A stretch of 64,000 bases of DNA from Apis mellifera (taxonomy: Eukaryota > Arthropoda > Insecta > Hymenoptera > Apidae). The stretch's first letter is position 1; each line of letters starts with the position of its first letter. The notes beneath the pieces are model-generated. The model saw only the letters and a list, made by a program, of their open reading frames with translations, was not told where the DNA came from and did not search any database. The stretch spans positions 13,683,037-13,747,036 of the forward strand of contig NC_037639.1 in assembly GCF_003254395.2 (NCBI RefSeq), in the 5' to 3' direction. Made by a program: the position numbers and the translations under genes. Below are positions 51,901 through 62,888 of this stretch, piece by piece.

Positions 51901-54183
51901 CTGGTGATGTGTCTAACCGTTTGCAAAAAATCCGGCCCAATGTCTTATGAAGGTATCGAGGTTGTTGAATTTATTGATGGTGGCGGCAGTGGTGTTGCTG
52001 CTATTGCCGTGTTGAGCCGGTAACATAATTGTGTGCGCTCTAATGGAACGACTTGTAGACTTCCGAAATTGGACGGGAAAGGAATCCGCCAGCATACAAT
52101 ATATGGCTGCACACAACTACTATACTGCTATGAAAGCACTCGCGCGCGCGCAAGTACGCATATTAATGGTAACACATACAAACTAATCACACATGCACGC
52201 ACACACGCACTCACGCACACTCAAGTTTCTCTTTTTTTCTTCGTGTATTATCTTTTTTTTATCTTGTATTATTATCTCTTTTTACGTATCAGTTCTGTCA
52301 AATGTGCAGCGACAAAATAGAGATATACTATTGTTTCGCGTGTCACATGACACACTCGTTCATCGCGACACGACTAGCATCGTCCGTCGCGTATCAGAAG
52401 CAAAAACTGACTGTGAAAGATCTGTTCCGTCCGTTCCACCAACTCTGGCTTCTCCTCGTGGTAACCATCATCTCGAAAAGCCGGCAACGTTGCGAGTTTC
52501 AAGACTGCGCCGACGCAAAGCCTACTTCACCTCTCTGCACCGCGCTCAACGAACCGCCCTATGAGGGGAACCCAACTATAACCAGATACAGCCCTTTTAG
52601 CTTGATTCTTGCTTATTGTCCCTGCATTCTCGCTATCGACACCAAAATTATTATTTCTTTTAATTTATTTTGAACAGCTTATCCGTTACCATCATTACAT
52701 TTTATATTACACGTTACATGTTTTTTTTATTTTTATGTTCTTTTCATGTTCATTAATTAGTTTTTATCTGCTTTTCGGCTTGCTAAATAATATTATTGCC
52801 AATTGCTCAAATAAATCTTTCAAATTTTTATGAGAAGTTGTATTTTTTAAGATATATTGCAATTCTTATTATAGCATTTTTTTCTACAGTGCGCATTATT
52901 TTACTTCAATTTCCAATCAATATTAGAAAATATTTCTCAAAATAAATTGAATATTTAATTTTTTTTTGAAATTGCAATCAAACATTATTATTCTGAAAAA
53001 TTATTAATATTCCTTTCTGAAAAAAATTGATAAAAATTATCATATTTTATTGTTTATTTTTATATATATTTTTATTTTTATAAAAATTTATTTTTTATGT
53101 AGATCCTAAAAACAAAATGCTGTTTTTTCTTAATAAAATATAATTTTATATATTATTATATTACGCAATATTTTTATTTGTTTTATTTGGAATCTTTTCA
53201 TTATTTGAATATAATGATACACAAATATACAATAAAAATAATATTATATTATAATTATACGGAAAATATATATGGAATTATACAGAATAAATGAAAATAT
53301 TTTTTTCATTAACGAAAGAAGTTCTATGATGACTAAACATATATTAAAAATATTTATCTCTCTATTATCTCTCTATTTCAAAAAAAGTATAGTGCTTTAT
53401 TTATGAAACTCATAATTTTCGTTCTTAATTAAAAATCAAATTTTTTTTTTAAAAACTATTTTTTATTTATGTAACATATATCTTTTTTTCATATATATAG
53501 ATTTTTTCATTTAAATTTTTTAAATATTTAATAAATAATGCACATTATCATATCACGAACTATGGTACACTTGTAATGTAAACTGTAACAGTAAATTATT
53601 TATATGATAATTAAATCGATCTTGATAATATAACTTCGTCAGCGATATCTAACAATATTCAATTTTGAATAGGATTCAATCTATAAAAATTTTCTGCGTT
53701 ATATAAAAAAAAAAAACAGTCATAGAGAAAGGAATATGACGAAATTTAGTTGTTAGACAACAGTCTTTAGGTTAGAACGATCATTATATACCAATCTTAA
53801 TTTAATCAAGAAGTTTGTATTGATTTATCTTTTCTATTTTAAGGAATATTATCATAAAATTGACAATCTACAATTAATATTTAATAAATAAATAATATAT
53901 ATATATATATATCTTTATAAAACAGAGAAAAAAAAATTAATAATAATTTTGCACATTATAAAATATTATTTTAAAATTATTAACAATTGTAAATTTATAT
54001 AAATATATCTGATATTTTTATGAAAAAAGAATTGAAAAATATGAAAAATTTTTTATATAAATAATATTAATAATTTTATTAGAAATTCGATGTGTATTGT
54101 ACGTATATATAAAAATGATAACAAATGTCTCGAATTACAATTCTTTGATATTCTTCAATTATGCCTGCAGATAAGCCTCGATT

Positions 54184-54230
<47 letters not shown>

Positions 54231-54893
54231 ATTATCTTGATTTTTATTTTCTCTTTTTTCCTCGTTTTTATTTTTTTCAATATCGAATTTTATTTCGAAT
54301 TTGTAAATTGGATTTAATAAAGTTGCAAAATATTGCACGTTTTATCATGATATAAATGGAATTAGTTTGCCAAATAGTTGAATGAATTATGAACCTGAAC
54401 TTGAATTACAATTAAATTATGATTATGCAATTCGAATGACTTAGTAAATCGTTTTAGTAATTTGTTTCGAAATTTGATTTGTGTGCATATTCGTAATGAG
54501 ATTGAATTTGATTGCAAAACTTCCATAAATTGCGCAAAAGCTTTTCTTTTTGTTTTCTTTTCTTATTATTGCCAAGAGAAGCAACTAAGCATAGAATTAT
54601 TATTTCTTATTTTAATCTCTTATATTTTTTCTTTTATTCTTTGTTATATCATTTTATTAATTGAAATAAATGTATAATTTTTGTTTGAATATTTCTGAAT
54701 GTATTGTTATCACAGATAAAGATTCATGTGATATGATAATAGCAAATTAATTAGAAGACATGTAAAATATTGTCTTAGGTATTGTCATTAATGAAACATG
54801 ACACTTAATTTTTGGATCATATAATATATATTCAATTGAAAAAAATATATGAATAATATGAATAAATATGAAATTATTGATTAAAAAATATGC

Positions 54894-54936
<43 letters not shown>

Positions 54937-55160
54937 ATAATATTATCAAAAAAATAAAATGAAAAAAAAAATTAAAAAAAAAAATGTCTTAAATAAATTG
55001 CAAAAAAAAGCATTTGCAAAGCTATAATGAATTATATATTATATATATTTATAAATAAATATGTGATTATAAATAAATATGAAATAAAATTCTTTATATT
55101 CATATTCATGAAATGAAAAACAAATTTGGTCTGCAACAGAATATTATATTGCGCACAAAT

Positions 55161-55217
<57 letters not shown>

Positions 55218-58200
55218 AAACTTGAAAATATATGCAAATTTATGAAAATTCTCTTTTGAATTAATAAATAACTTTAAGATACGTTAACAAATAAATTCAA
55301 TAGCGTTGTTACGTAATACTATTGGCACACGATCTTTAGAAGAGTCAAAAGATTGTAGATAGATAATAATAATAGAAAAAGAAAAGAGAAGTACGTAGTT
55401 ATTTTAAATATACATTCTTTCATTTTCAATAATAATTGGATTATAAAATTAATATAAAATAATTTGTTATGATGAAAACAAAATGGAGTAGAAGAGAATT
55501 AAAGAAAAATTCCAAGTTCTTTCTGTTTTATTCTTACAAATAAATAGAATTTAACTATTTAGCGCATAATGAAATTTTCTTTATTGCATAATATCATTAC
55601 ATATCATAATATCACGCGTAGTTATAGAATAGAAGAAAGCAATTTTCTTATATTTGTAATAAATCAGAATTCATCGGACATAATAAGAAAAAGAAAGAAA
55701 AAATTAAAAAAAATGATGATAAATAAATAAAAAATAATAAATATCTTTGTTAATTACAAGAGAAAAATAAAGAGAGATTCATACAAAAATGATATACAAA
55801 ATTCATACAAACTCGAAGAAACAGAGATACGGTCGACCGTTGAATAAACCTGAGAAGAGCTCGATCAGCTGGGAACGGGACAATGTTGCCATGTTTCTTT
55901 TCGTGACCCCGGTTGGCGACCGCGTCGACTTTGTCGATCAATATTACTGAAATCTGGCAACCTCGCAGCTATCCAACTCTTTATTTATACGTGTCGGTCA
56001 CACAGCGCAAGCTCGTTCTGAACCTTCCTTTGGTCGCTTTTGTCCTTCGTCATCTTCGTTCCCTTGGCCTTTACAATTTTATTCTACTATTTCTATATTT
56101 TTGAAAAGTTAATTATTTGTTTAACTATACTTAAAGTTAGAATATCAAATAAATGAACTAAACAAAAATAATTATTAATTAAATATTTGATAGAAAATTC
56201 TATAATTTGAATTACATTATATTACATAAATATTTTTAGAATTGGTGGATATAGATTAAAATAATCAGGGACGTACTAATATCAAATATAATGTGTTCCA
56301 ATATATTATATATTACTTTAATAAATGCTGGTCATTCAACCTTCATATGATTGATATAAGCGATGAGGATACACATTGTTTTTTGAAAAACATTAAAAAA
56401 AATTAAACTAAAAAATATTATTATTTATACATCTGATAATTCTTAAATTATTTAAATACTCTAGTAATCTTAAATTATCTTATTCTTTATAATTTTTATT
56501 TTAATAATAGAGAATTATTTCATAAAAATAACTTTTTATTTAATTAAGATTAATCCTTAATAATTCTTGATAATAAAATTTAAGATAAGATTAAATCATT
56601 GAAAAATAATAAGAAACTTTACTAAATTTTAAAAAATAACTAACTTTATTAAGAACAGATCTTATAATTGTAAATTTAAAAAAAAATATATCTTAATATT
56701 ATTCTAGAAATTTTAAATTTTTTCAATTATATTAAAATATCTATAAAATATTCAATTTATTATTTTATAAACTATTTTTTGGTAGAAAATTTGGAAAAGA
56801 TTTTCCACAGTAAATTACACAAGAAACACACGAGACTTGCTAATTATCTCTATTAAACGTACCTTCTTCCACTTTACCTTCATGGTTCTTTCGTCTCGAC
56901 ATGTTCATTCTTGCTCTCGCCGAGTCAGCAATTCGGTGAAATTAATTGCTAGTTGAGCTTTCACCTTTTAGTATGTTGATAATGATTATTATAGTATATT
57001 TCAAGTTCAAAAATAATTTAATTTTTGCATATGATCAATGTTGTGTAAGAATATTAATTAACTTTTTTTTTAATCAATTATAACTTTTTTATAAAACTTC
57101 GAGATCATTCTTAGAACCTTGTAGTTCTTTTCATCATTTTAAATACAAATCGTTTCTTTTTGCATGAATTCTCACGTTCGTGTTTTGTGTCATTTTATTT
57201 CTTGATCATATATCATGTGTATCATGTTAATAATAACAAAATTAATATTAAAATTTCTAATTTGTAATTAGAAATTTTATATAAGGAATTTCCGCACTGA
57301 ACTACTGAAAGCTGCAAAGCTATACCCAATTCTTCTCTACTTTTTGAATAACATCCACCACTTTTATAACTTGTATGGTTTCATGCTTGTCCATCCGACT
57401 TTTGATCGACATGTATATGTGCATAGTTTTTTATTACTAATTTATTTTTTAGAAAGAATGGATCTTGAATGCAAGAAAAAATTTAATTGAAAAAGATTAA
57501 AATCATTTTAAAATCAATCAAGAAAAAATTATTTCAATAAAAATAATAGCTTATAAAATAATAGCTATAAAAATAAGCTTAAACTAATTTTAAAATTATA
57601 TTATATTTAATATACATAACGTAGTTACATATTGTTTAAATTATTACGTTTAATATATAATATTTATATAATATTTCATTTTATTGCAGATTTGTCTATT
57701 TATTGTGCAGGATAGTAAATGTTTTTCTGTTTATATGATAATATTTAAAAACATATAACAATTAATTTTTCAAAGTATCATATATATATATAATCATACA
57801 TATATAATCATATGAATTTTAAATATTTTTCTAATTAATGTAGTATTAATTAATTAAATATATAATAAAAGATTTTTATAAATTGTTATAATTGTAAATA
57901 ATATTGTAATGTATATAATTTTTTTAAAGAATTTGAAAGATTTGAAAATCATAATTTATTACATGGATGATATTTGAGATATTCTGAACTATTTGATGTA
58001 TATTGCATGCAATTATATTGAATACACCGACTTATTCGTTCCGGAAAATCATTAAATTTCTTCTTTGATAGAAACTATACAAGTCGATTGAAGTTGGTTC
58101 AAGGTTATCCACTGACATGTATTTCGCAGTTACATAAATATAGCTTGTTATATAATTTCTCATTATATTTAAATAAAAAATAATGGTTCTTTTTGAAATT

Positions 58201-60979
58201 TTTGTATTAAAAAAATTCAAGGGTTCCATAAAAAAAAAGTTAAAATAGGATTTTTCTTTATATATATTAATAAATTACTAATCATATTAATATGAATAAA
58301 ATGAATAAAATATATTATAAGTGACAAAATTAAGTTGCTATTTTAAATCCTATATCTGCAGATTTTTTTATTTTTGCAAGTTGTGCAAATATAATCTGAA
58401 CGATGTAAGCAATTGAGAATATATATCATTTTGCATTATACATAAAAAAAGTGAAAGAAAAAAAAAGTATCTACTGATCATTTGCTTCTTTCCTTTTTCA
58501 TTTTGCATTCATTTATTTAATTTTTAACCTTAATTATTTATGCTATACATTTTTGTTATCAATGTATAACGTAATTCATATTTGATTTTTCAATTGTATA
58601 AAAGTATTCTCTTATATGATTTTATATTTTATAATATAAAATCATGATTATATTATATGAATAAATTTTTTTTGCTTGCTCAAACAGATTAGAATATTGT
58701 GTAAAATAATGCAGATCTGAAATATGATCGATATACTTTTTATTAATTATTTTTGTGCGTGTGCAAAGAATGGAAAATATAAATTTTTATATTTGTTTCA
58801 AATCATTGAATATTATTCAACTAATAAGTATTAATATCAATAAATATTAGTTAATATTAAAACAAAATTATTATTATATTTTTGTCATTTAATAACCAAA
58901 GAATTTGCTTTATGACTAAAAAAAAGATGAACATTTATTATATGTTTAGTTGTAAAATTCCGGTTTATAAGATTATCAAAGATTGTTTGTTGAACTGAAA
59001 AAATATAACCTACTCATCTTCTCTGTTCCTTTGTTGACAACACTTAACTGACTTGTTGACTCGCTACATTCATAAAGACAAGAAATCGTCAATGTCACGA
59101 ATGTTCTTTTACATTTTTGATTTACGTTCATTATATATATATTTCAATAAAAAATTGTAATTAATACATGAATTATATTCAATAATTGAATAAGTATTGA
59201 ATAAGCTGAAAAAAATTAATTTGAAAAGCATAAGTCGTAAAATATGACACCATTTATATATTGGATAAAATATGGCGTCAATTTCATTTAAAAATATTTA
59301 CTTTCATATAAAAAACAGTATTATATATATATATCTTATAAATCTTAAGATAATCGAATCGTTGTTATATTAAATTCAATATAATTTTTAAATTGAATAT
59401 CGTAATATTAACTGTTTTTACTGATTTGTTGTTCATTTCTTAAATATTGGAAAGTTTAGAAATTTCTAGAAATTCATCAGAACATATTTCGTTTTACGCT
59501 ACATATAAAGCTAAATGAATTTATAATTCTTTGAATCTCAATGAATATGTAGATACACCTTTTGGCCGTATGCGGGAAATATCTTTAAATGATGCAATGG
59601 CGTCGTTTGCTGATGTGGCAAGCAAGCCTGGAAACGTTTAGCTTCGAAGCTGTTGAGACTACGTACGTGACCTGAATGGCGACGCAAATGGCGAGTGGCT
59701 CGTTGTGGCGACATCTACCGGAGCCGCTATCGTTAGATTTTTTGCAGTACCATGTCGCACCGAGCGGTGTCGCTAAGATGCTAAATCAAAACTTATCAGG
59801 GCCGTAACAAGCTTAATTTATGAATTGAAAAGAAAAATACAAAAATATTTTCTATTTAAGTTAATTATTTTATTTCTTTATATAATGAAATATTATGTAT
59901 AAATTTATATCTATTCCATGTTTTGATTGGTTGGTCTCATCAATTTTCAAAATTTTAAATTTAAATTAAAAAATTAAAAAATTTAAATTTAGTGTATTGT
60001 TTTTTTTGTGTTAGTGCGCAGATTTTGTAAAAGCTGGGGCAGAGCAAGGTTTAACACCATCCGATGTGGTTCTTGCTGCCGATATTACATTTTCTTGTGT
60101 AGCGGATCCTCAAGCAGCTAAAGATGTAAGTAAACAATTTAATTTATCTTTTAAATTATCTTACGTATAATTTTGTTATTGTTTTGTTATCATATTATAT
60201 TACAAAAAATGTTATTATTTTTAGATGGTGTTTGGAAATTGTGGAGTCCTTACGGAAATATCTCCAGAGAAAGGATACGTAGAAATGACTGGTATAGATG
60301 CAGAAACATCACAAGATATCGCTGAGGCAATAACTGCAAAAGGTGGCCGCTATTTAGAGGCTCAAGTACAGGGTAGCAAAACGCAAGCACAGGAGGGTAC
60401 GTTGGTGATCCTTGCGGCTGGTGATCGAACTCTATTCGATGAATGTCAATCTTGCTTCGAAGCAATGGGGAAAAATAGTTTTTATCTTGGTGAGGTCGGC
60501 AATGCTTCCAAAATGAATCTCGTGCTTCAATTAATGGCAGGAGTCACTCTTGCTGGTTTGGCCGAGAGCATGGCTTTAGCAGATCGTGCTGGCCTTCAGC
60601 AAAAGGACGTACTTGAGGTTTTAGAATTAACATCATTGGCTTGTCCTGCTATTCTTGACAAAGGGAAAGGTATTACTATCATTTTTTTCTTTTTCTTATT
60701 TCTTTTGATCGATCATGACATTAGTAAATTATATCTAATTCTTTGATATCGATATGATTGATATGATTTAACTTTTTAGCTATCATCGAAGGAGGATTTC
60801 CTACACAGTTACCACTTCAACATATGCAAAAAGACTTAAGACTCTCTTTAGGTATGAGCGATCAATTGGAACAGCCATTACCATTGGCTGCTGCAGCGAA
60901 TGAAGTTTACAAACACGCTAAACGCCTTGGTTATGGAGAACATGATGCTTCTGCTGTTTACATCAGAGCCAGGTTCTAA
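40248..60979 (+). CDS. GLYR1: GLYR1/NPAC/Ndf: PWWP and dehydrogenase-like nucleosome-destabilising factor
   Basis: This chromatin protein binds transcribed nucleosomes and assists RNA polymerase II passage. Ten exons join in phase to about 503 aa: 40248-40282, 40373-40409, 41396-41484, 41561-41687, 41897-41998, 42207-42398, 43086-43259, 60015-60125, 60225-60669 and 60780-60979. A PWWP domain fills residues 1-95 (GDLVWAKMKGFSPWPGRV, with the motif as SPWP). A basic linker follows (PKTKRLD, RRPAKKQRRESS), then a beta-hydroxyacid-dehydrogenase-like domain. Its Rossmann motif GFLGLGIMGSG is in exon 7, the QVQGSKTQAQEGTL block in exon 9, and the MQKDLRLSLGM and AAANEVYKHAK blocks in exon 10. Intron 7 is about 16.8 kb and contains another gene on the opposite strand. 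The catalytic lysine position is Asn, as expected for an enzymatically inert member. Confidence 0.95.
40496..40645. promoter_or_regulatory. Cluster of E2F-like sites in GLYR1 intron 2
   Basis: TTTGGCGGGAA lies at 40496-40506, TTTCCCGCC at 40606-40614 and ATTGGCGCGC at about 40636-40645. All match E2F-type cores and sit within 150 bp of otherwise A/T-rich intron, just downstream of the first exons. Binding is inferred from the motif only. Confidence 0.4.
42588..42649. repeat. (TA)n microsatellite
   Basis: A near-continuous TA tract with one TTT interruption, in GLYR1 intron 6. Confidence 0.93.
43260..48240 (+). other. GLYR1 intron 7, left part
   Basis: This is noncoding sequence downstream of the nested gene. 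It holds TA-rich simple repeats (about 44157-44210 and 45849-45908), a more complex block at 45180-45600 with a potential hairpin, and, from about 47300 to 48240, sequence likely to be the 3' UTR of the nested LRR-Ig gene. No coding gene is supported. Confidence 0.55.
45849..45908. repeat. (TA)n microsatellite
   Basis: A TA tract with a short TTTATG interruption, in GLYR1 intron 7. Confidence 0.93.
48241..51483 (-). CDS. Leucine-rich-repeat and Ig-domain transmembrane protein, nested in GLYR1 intron 7
   Basis: This is a type I cell-surface protein of about 915 aa from three coding exons: 49673-51483, 49112-49394 and 48241-48894. A signal peptide (MRERVFTWDSWWWLIVLL) is followed by an LRR N-cap with CAAGCECLDNGKSLLC. 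About twelve leucine-rich repeats follow (for example LEHLNLGDNRLTELPSDVF, LKILELDDNEIDTIP). An LRR C-cap follows with NPWACDCRMFWFVKW (about residue 398), then one Ig domain (Cys in LLECEFSG and YKCFAVN) and one membrane segment (IISILVGAVTATTFLLLTLF, about 577-600). The cytoplasmic part opens with CGCLKWCMCC, then nine 11-residue repeats, then an unstructured tail. Domain order is that of insect LRR-Ig adhesion proteins (kekkon/lambik type). I do not recognise the exact orthologue. The start 51483 is preferred because a splice acceptor lies just upstream at about 51493; a longer frame from 51648 lacks a signal peptide at its N terminus. Confidence 0.88.
51484..52620 (-). promoter_or_regulatory. 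5' UTR exon and promoter region of the LRR-Ig gene
   Basis: A good splice acceptor (TTACAG) faces the coding exon at about 51493. A donor (AGGTATGT) lies at about 51833-51839. A noncoding first exon therefore probably covers about 51839 to 52100 or beyond. The block 51840-52620 is richer in G+C than anything else nearby, with CGCGCGCG at about 52140 and a (CACA/CGCA) simple stretch at about 52190-52220. A 67-codon frame (51913-52116, minus) lies in the presumed leader and could be a uORF. Confidence 0.45.
54186..54226. repeat. (TA)n microsatellite
   Basis: An uninterrupted TA tract of about 40 bp in GLYR1 intron 7. Confidence 0.93.
54893..54933. repeat. (TG)n microsatellite
   Basis: About 20 TG units without interruption. 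It is the only long TG tract in the window; the other long dinucleotide runs are TA. Confidence 0.95.
55167..55213. repeat. (TA)n microsatellite
   Basis: An uninterrupted TA tract of about 46 bp in GLYR1 intron 7. Confidence 0.93.
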
Positions 60980-62690
60980 CGGAGCATGCATCGTCAAGCT
61001 TTTGCTATACCATATTTATTGCAATATCTAACGTTGTTTCCCGTCGCTACCAGAGAAGAGTAGTGTGCTATTTGTTAAAGGGAATAGTGGAAAACCACTG
61101 AGAATCACTAAAAAAAAAAAAAGATGCACCGTGATATTTCTTAATATGTTAAATAGATTTGTCAGAACAGAATTATTCTGTTACTTTTGAAATCAATGCA
61201 GATGAATCCGATGGATTTGGGTGGATAATAGCAGTAATGTTGATGTATACAGGCCTCGTCGTTCGTTTAATGCGACGAATATGTAAACTATAAATGTATA
61301 TGTAATTTTTTTTTTTTACATGTTTTTTCAAGAAAACTTTTTGCGTATACATAGATGAATACTTTTCTTTTTTTTTTTTTTTCCGTATTATTTTAACGCA
61401 TGGCGACTACTTTTCTCGAGACAGCGTGGGTCTTGAATAGTCGATCTCTCGAGTCGCTTTCCGACTTCGATTCCATAAAACGCACCCCTCACTTGAAAAC
61501 TTGAGAGACTTGGGACGTGTCGAAAATGTGCCTTACAATATTATTCGAACAAGGCTTTCGAATTTCTTCTTCTTTTTTTTTTTTTTTTTTTTTTTATTGG
61601 TTAAGCTGCAGGGCAAAACTTTGAATATTTTTTAAGTAGCATAATACAACTGAATTCAGTTTATATACTGATAATTTACGGGACGTTATATGAGAATATG
61701 AATTGTTAGAAATAAAAAAAATATGATGAAGATAGATACGCTTTATTGGTGCAATTATAAGATAGAATTGAGGATTCTCGATTTTATAAAAAAAAAAATT
61801 TGGCAGTATTTTAGAAGCGTCCGTTGAATGAAGCGAACTGATGATAGAAAAAGATGACCAACATTTTTTTATGTTTTTTTTCTTTAAAATCATTATTTTA
61901 CTTCTGTGTTAAAGAGAAAATTTTACATTTTAATCGTGTATGTTTAGAATAAATTATAGGGATTATTTACAAATATTTACTCGATATGACCTTGTAGAAA
62001 AATTGAAAAAAAAAAAAAACGTGTTGGTCAATTTTCATCATCAAATCATTCGTCCTGGGAAACTTCTGATATATCGCCATTGTAATTTCAGTCTTGAATA
62101 ACAATTAGAGACTTTTTTTGCGCTTAGCGTAATTTCGGTATTTTGTTTTTATCGACGTGGCTCTTTATGAATTAAGCCGAAAATAGCGTAAAATGATTCA
62201 TATCTATATAGAGTCATTAAAATGAAAATAAAAACAAATTAAAAATTAATATATACGTACGTTACAGTATAAAAGAGGCTTTTCGGACCTACTAGTGTCC
62301 CTCTAATTATTATTAACTATTAAGATTAAATCAATTATACTTATAAAACGTAGATTTGCATTAAATGTTGGCATGGCATAGGGCGTGACGTATAATCTTA
62401 ACGAAAACATTTTTATCCATAATTATTTTCGAAAATCACATTAAATGATTAATAATATATTTTATATTGCTATAACTTTCACAAGATTTTTTTGTTTCAT
62501 ATGATAAAAGAAAATTGTTACTTCTAATACGAACATCTTTCCATTATTCATGATTTTCTACTGACTTTCATAATTGATAATATCACATGAATTAATGGAT
62601 ATGTCGGAATGCTTCTCGGAACGATTTCCACAAATCACGTGCTCTTGTTCTCTCTCATGTACACATACTTAAGATCATCTTATAAAAAAA
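60980..62690 (+). other. GLYR1 3' UTR and downstream spacer
   Basis: The sequence after the TAA at 60977-60979 remains moderately complex to about 61560, then has long T-runs. Candidate polyadenylation signals are AATAAA at about 61949 and in AAAATAAAAAC at about 62224. The open frame on the minus strand in this block has no recognisable features. Confidence 0.5.
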
Positions 62691-62888
62691 AAAAAGAAGG
62701 GAATCGTTTGGATGAGAAGGGAAGTGAGTGGCGCTTCCGTTTCCCAGGACGGTCGTGCGAGTCTCACAAGTGACACGCGACGAAGTCGAGGGCGACTGAA
62801 AGGTTGCCAATTTGTTTTAGAGCCAATCATACGAGTTTGTCTTTACTAGTAACGAGAAATTATCAAGATTCTCTTTCTCTTCATAAGA
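62691..62888 (+). promoter_or_regulatory. Possible promoter and noncoding first exon of a downstream gene
   Basis: A G+C-rich island (GTGAGTGGCGCTTCCG..., GACACGCGACGAAGTCGAGG) is followed by GAGGTGAGA at about 62886, a good donor. It resembles the start regions of the other genes in the window. The rest of such a gene would lie beyond 64000. This is inference from composition and one splice signal. Confidence 0.3.

Larger units (their letters stand above)
52621..60014 (+). other. GLYR1 intron 7, right part
   Basis: This is noncoding, strongly A/T-rich sequence with simple repeats. Three more complex, CpG-containing islands stand out: about 55840-56060, 56830-56960 and 59560-59800. The open frames in it are short and several are translations of TA tracts. 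No coding gene is supported. Confidence 0.55.

Noticed and set aside
52033..52833. Overlapping plus-strand frames of 74-123 codons in the G+C-rich block
   Set aside because: Several frames overlap, translate simple CACA/CGCA repeats and T-runs, and match nothing; the block fits better as the LRR-Ig 5' region.
54090..54355. Two frames rich in Tyr-Ile
   Set aside because: They are translations of a TA tract.
61594..61893. 99-codon minus-strand frame downstream of GLYR1
   Set aside because: It lies within the likely GLYR1 3' UTR, begins in a T-run, and has no recognisable motif.
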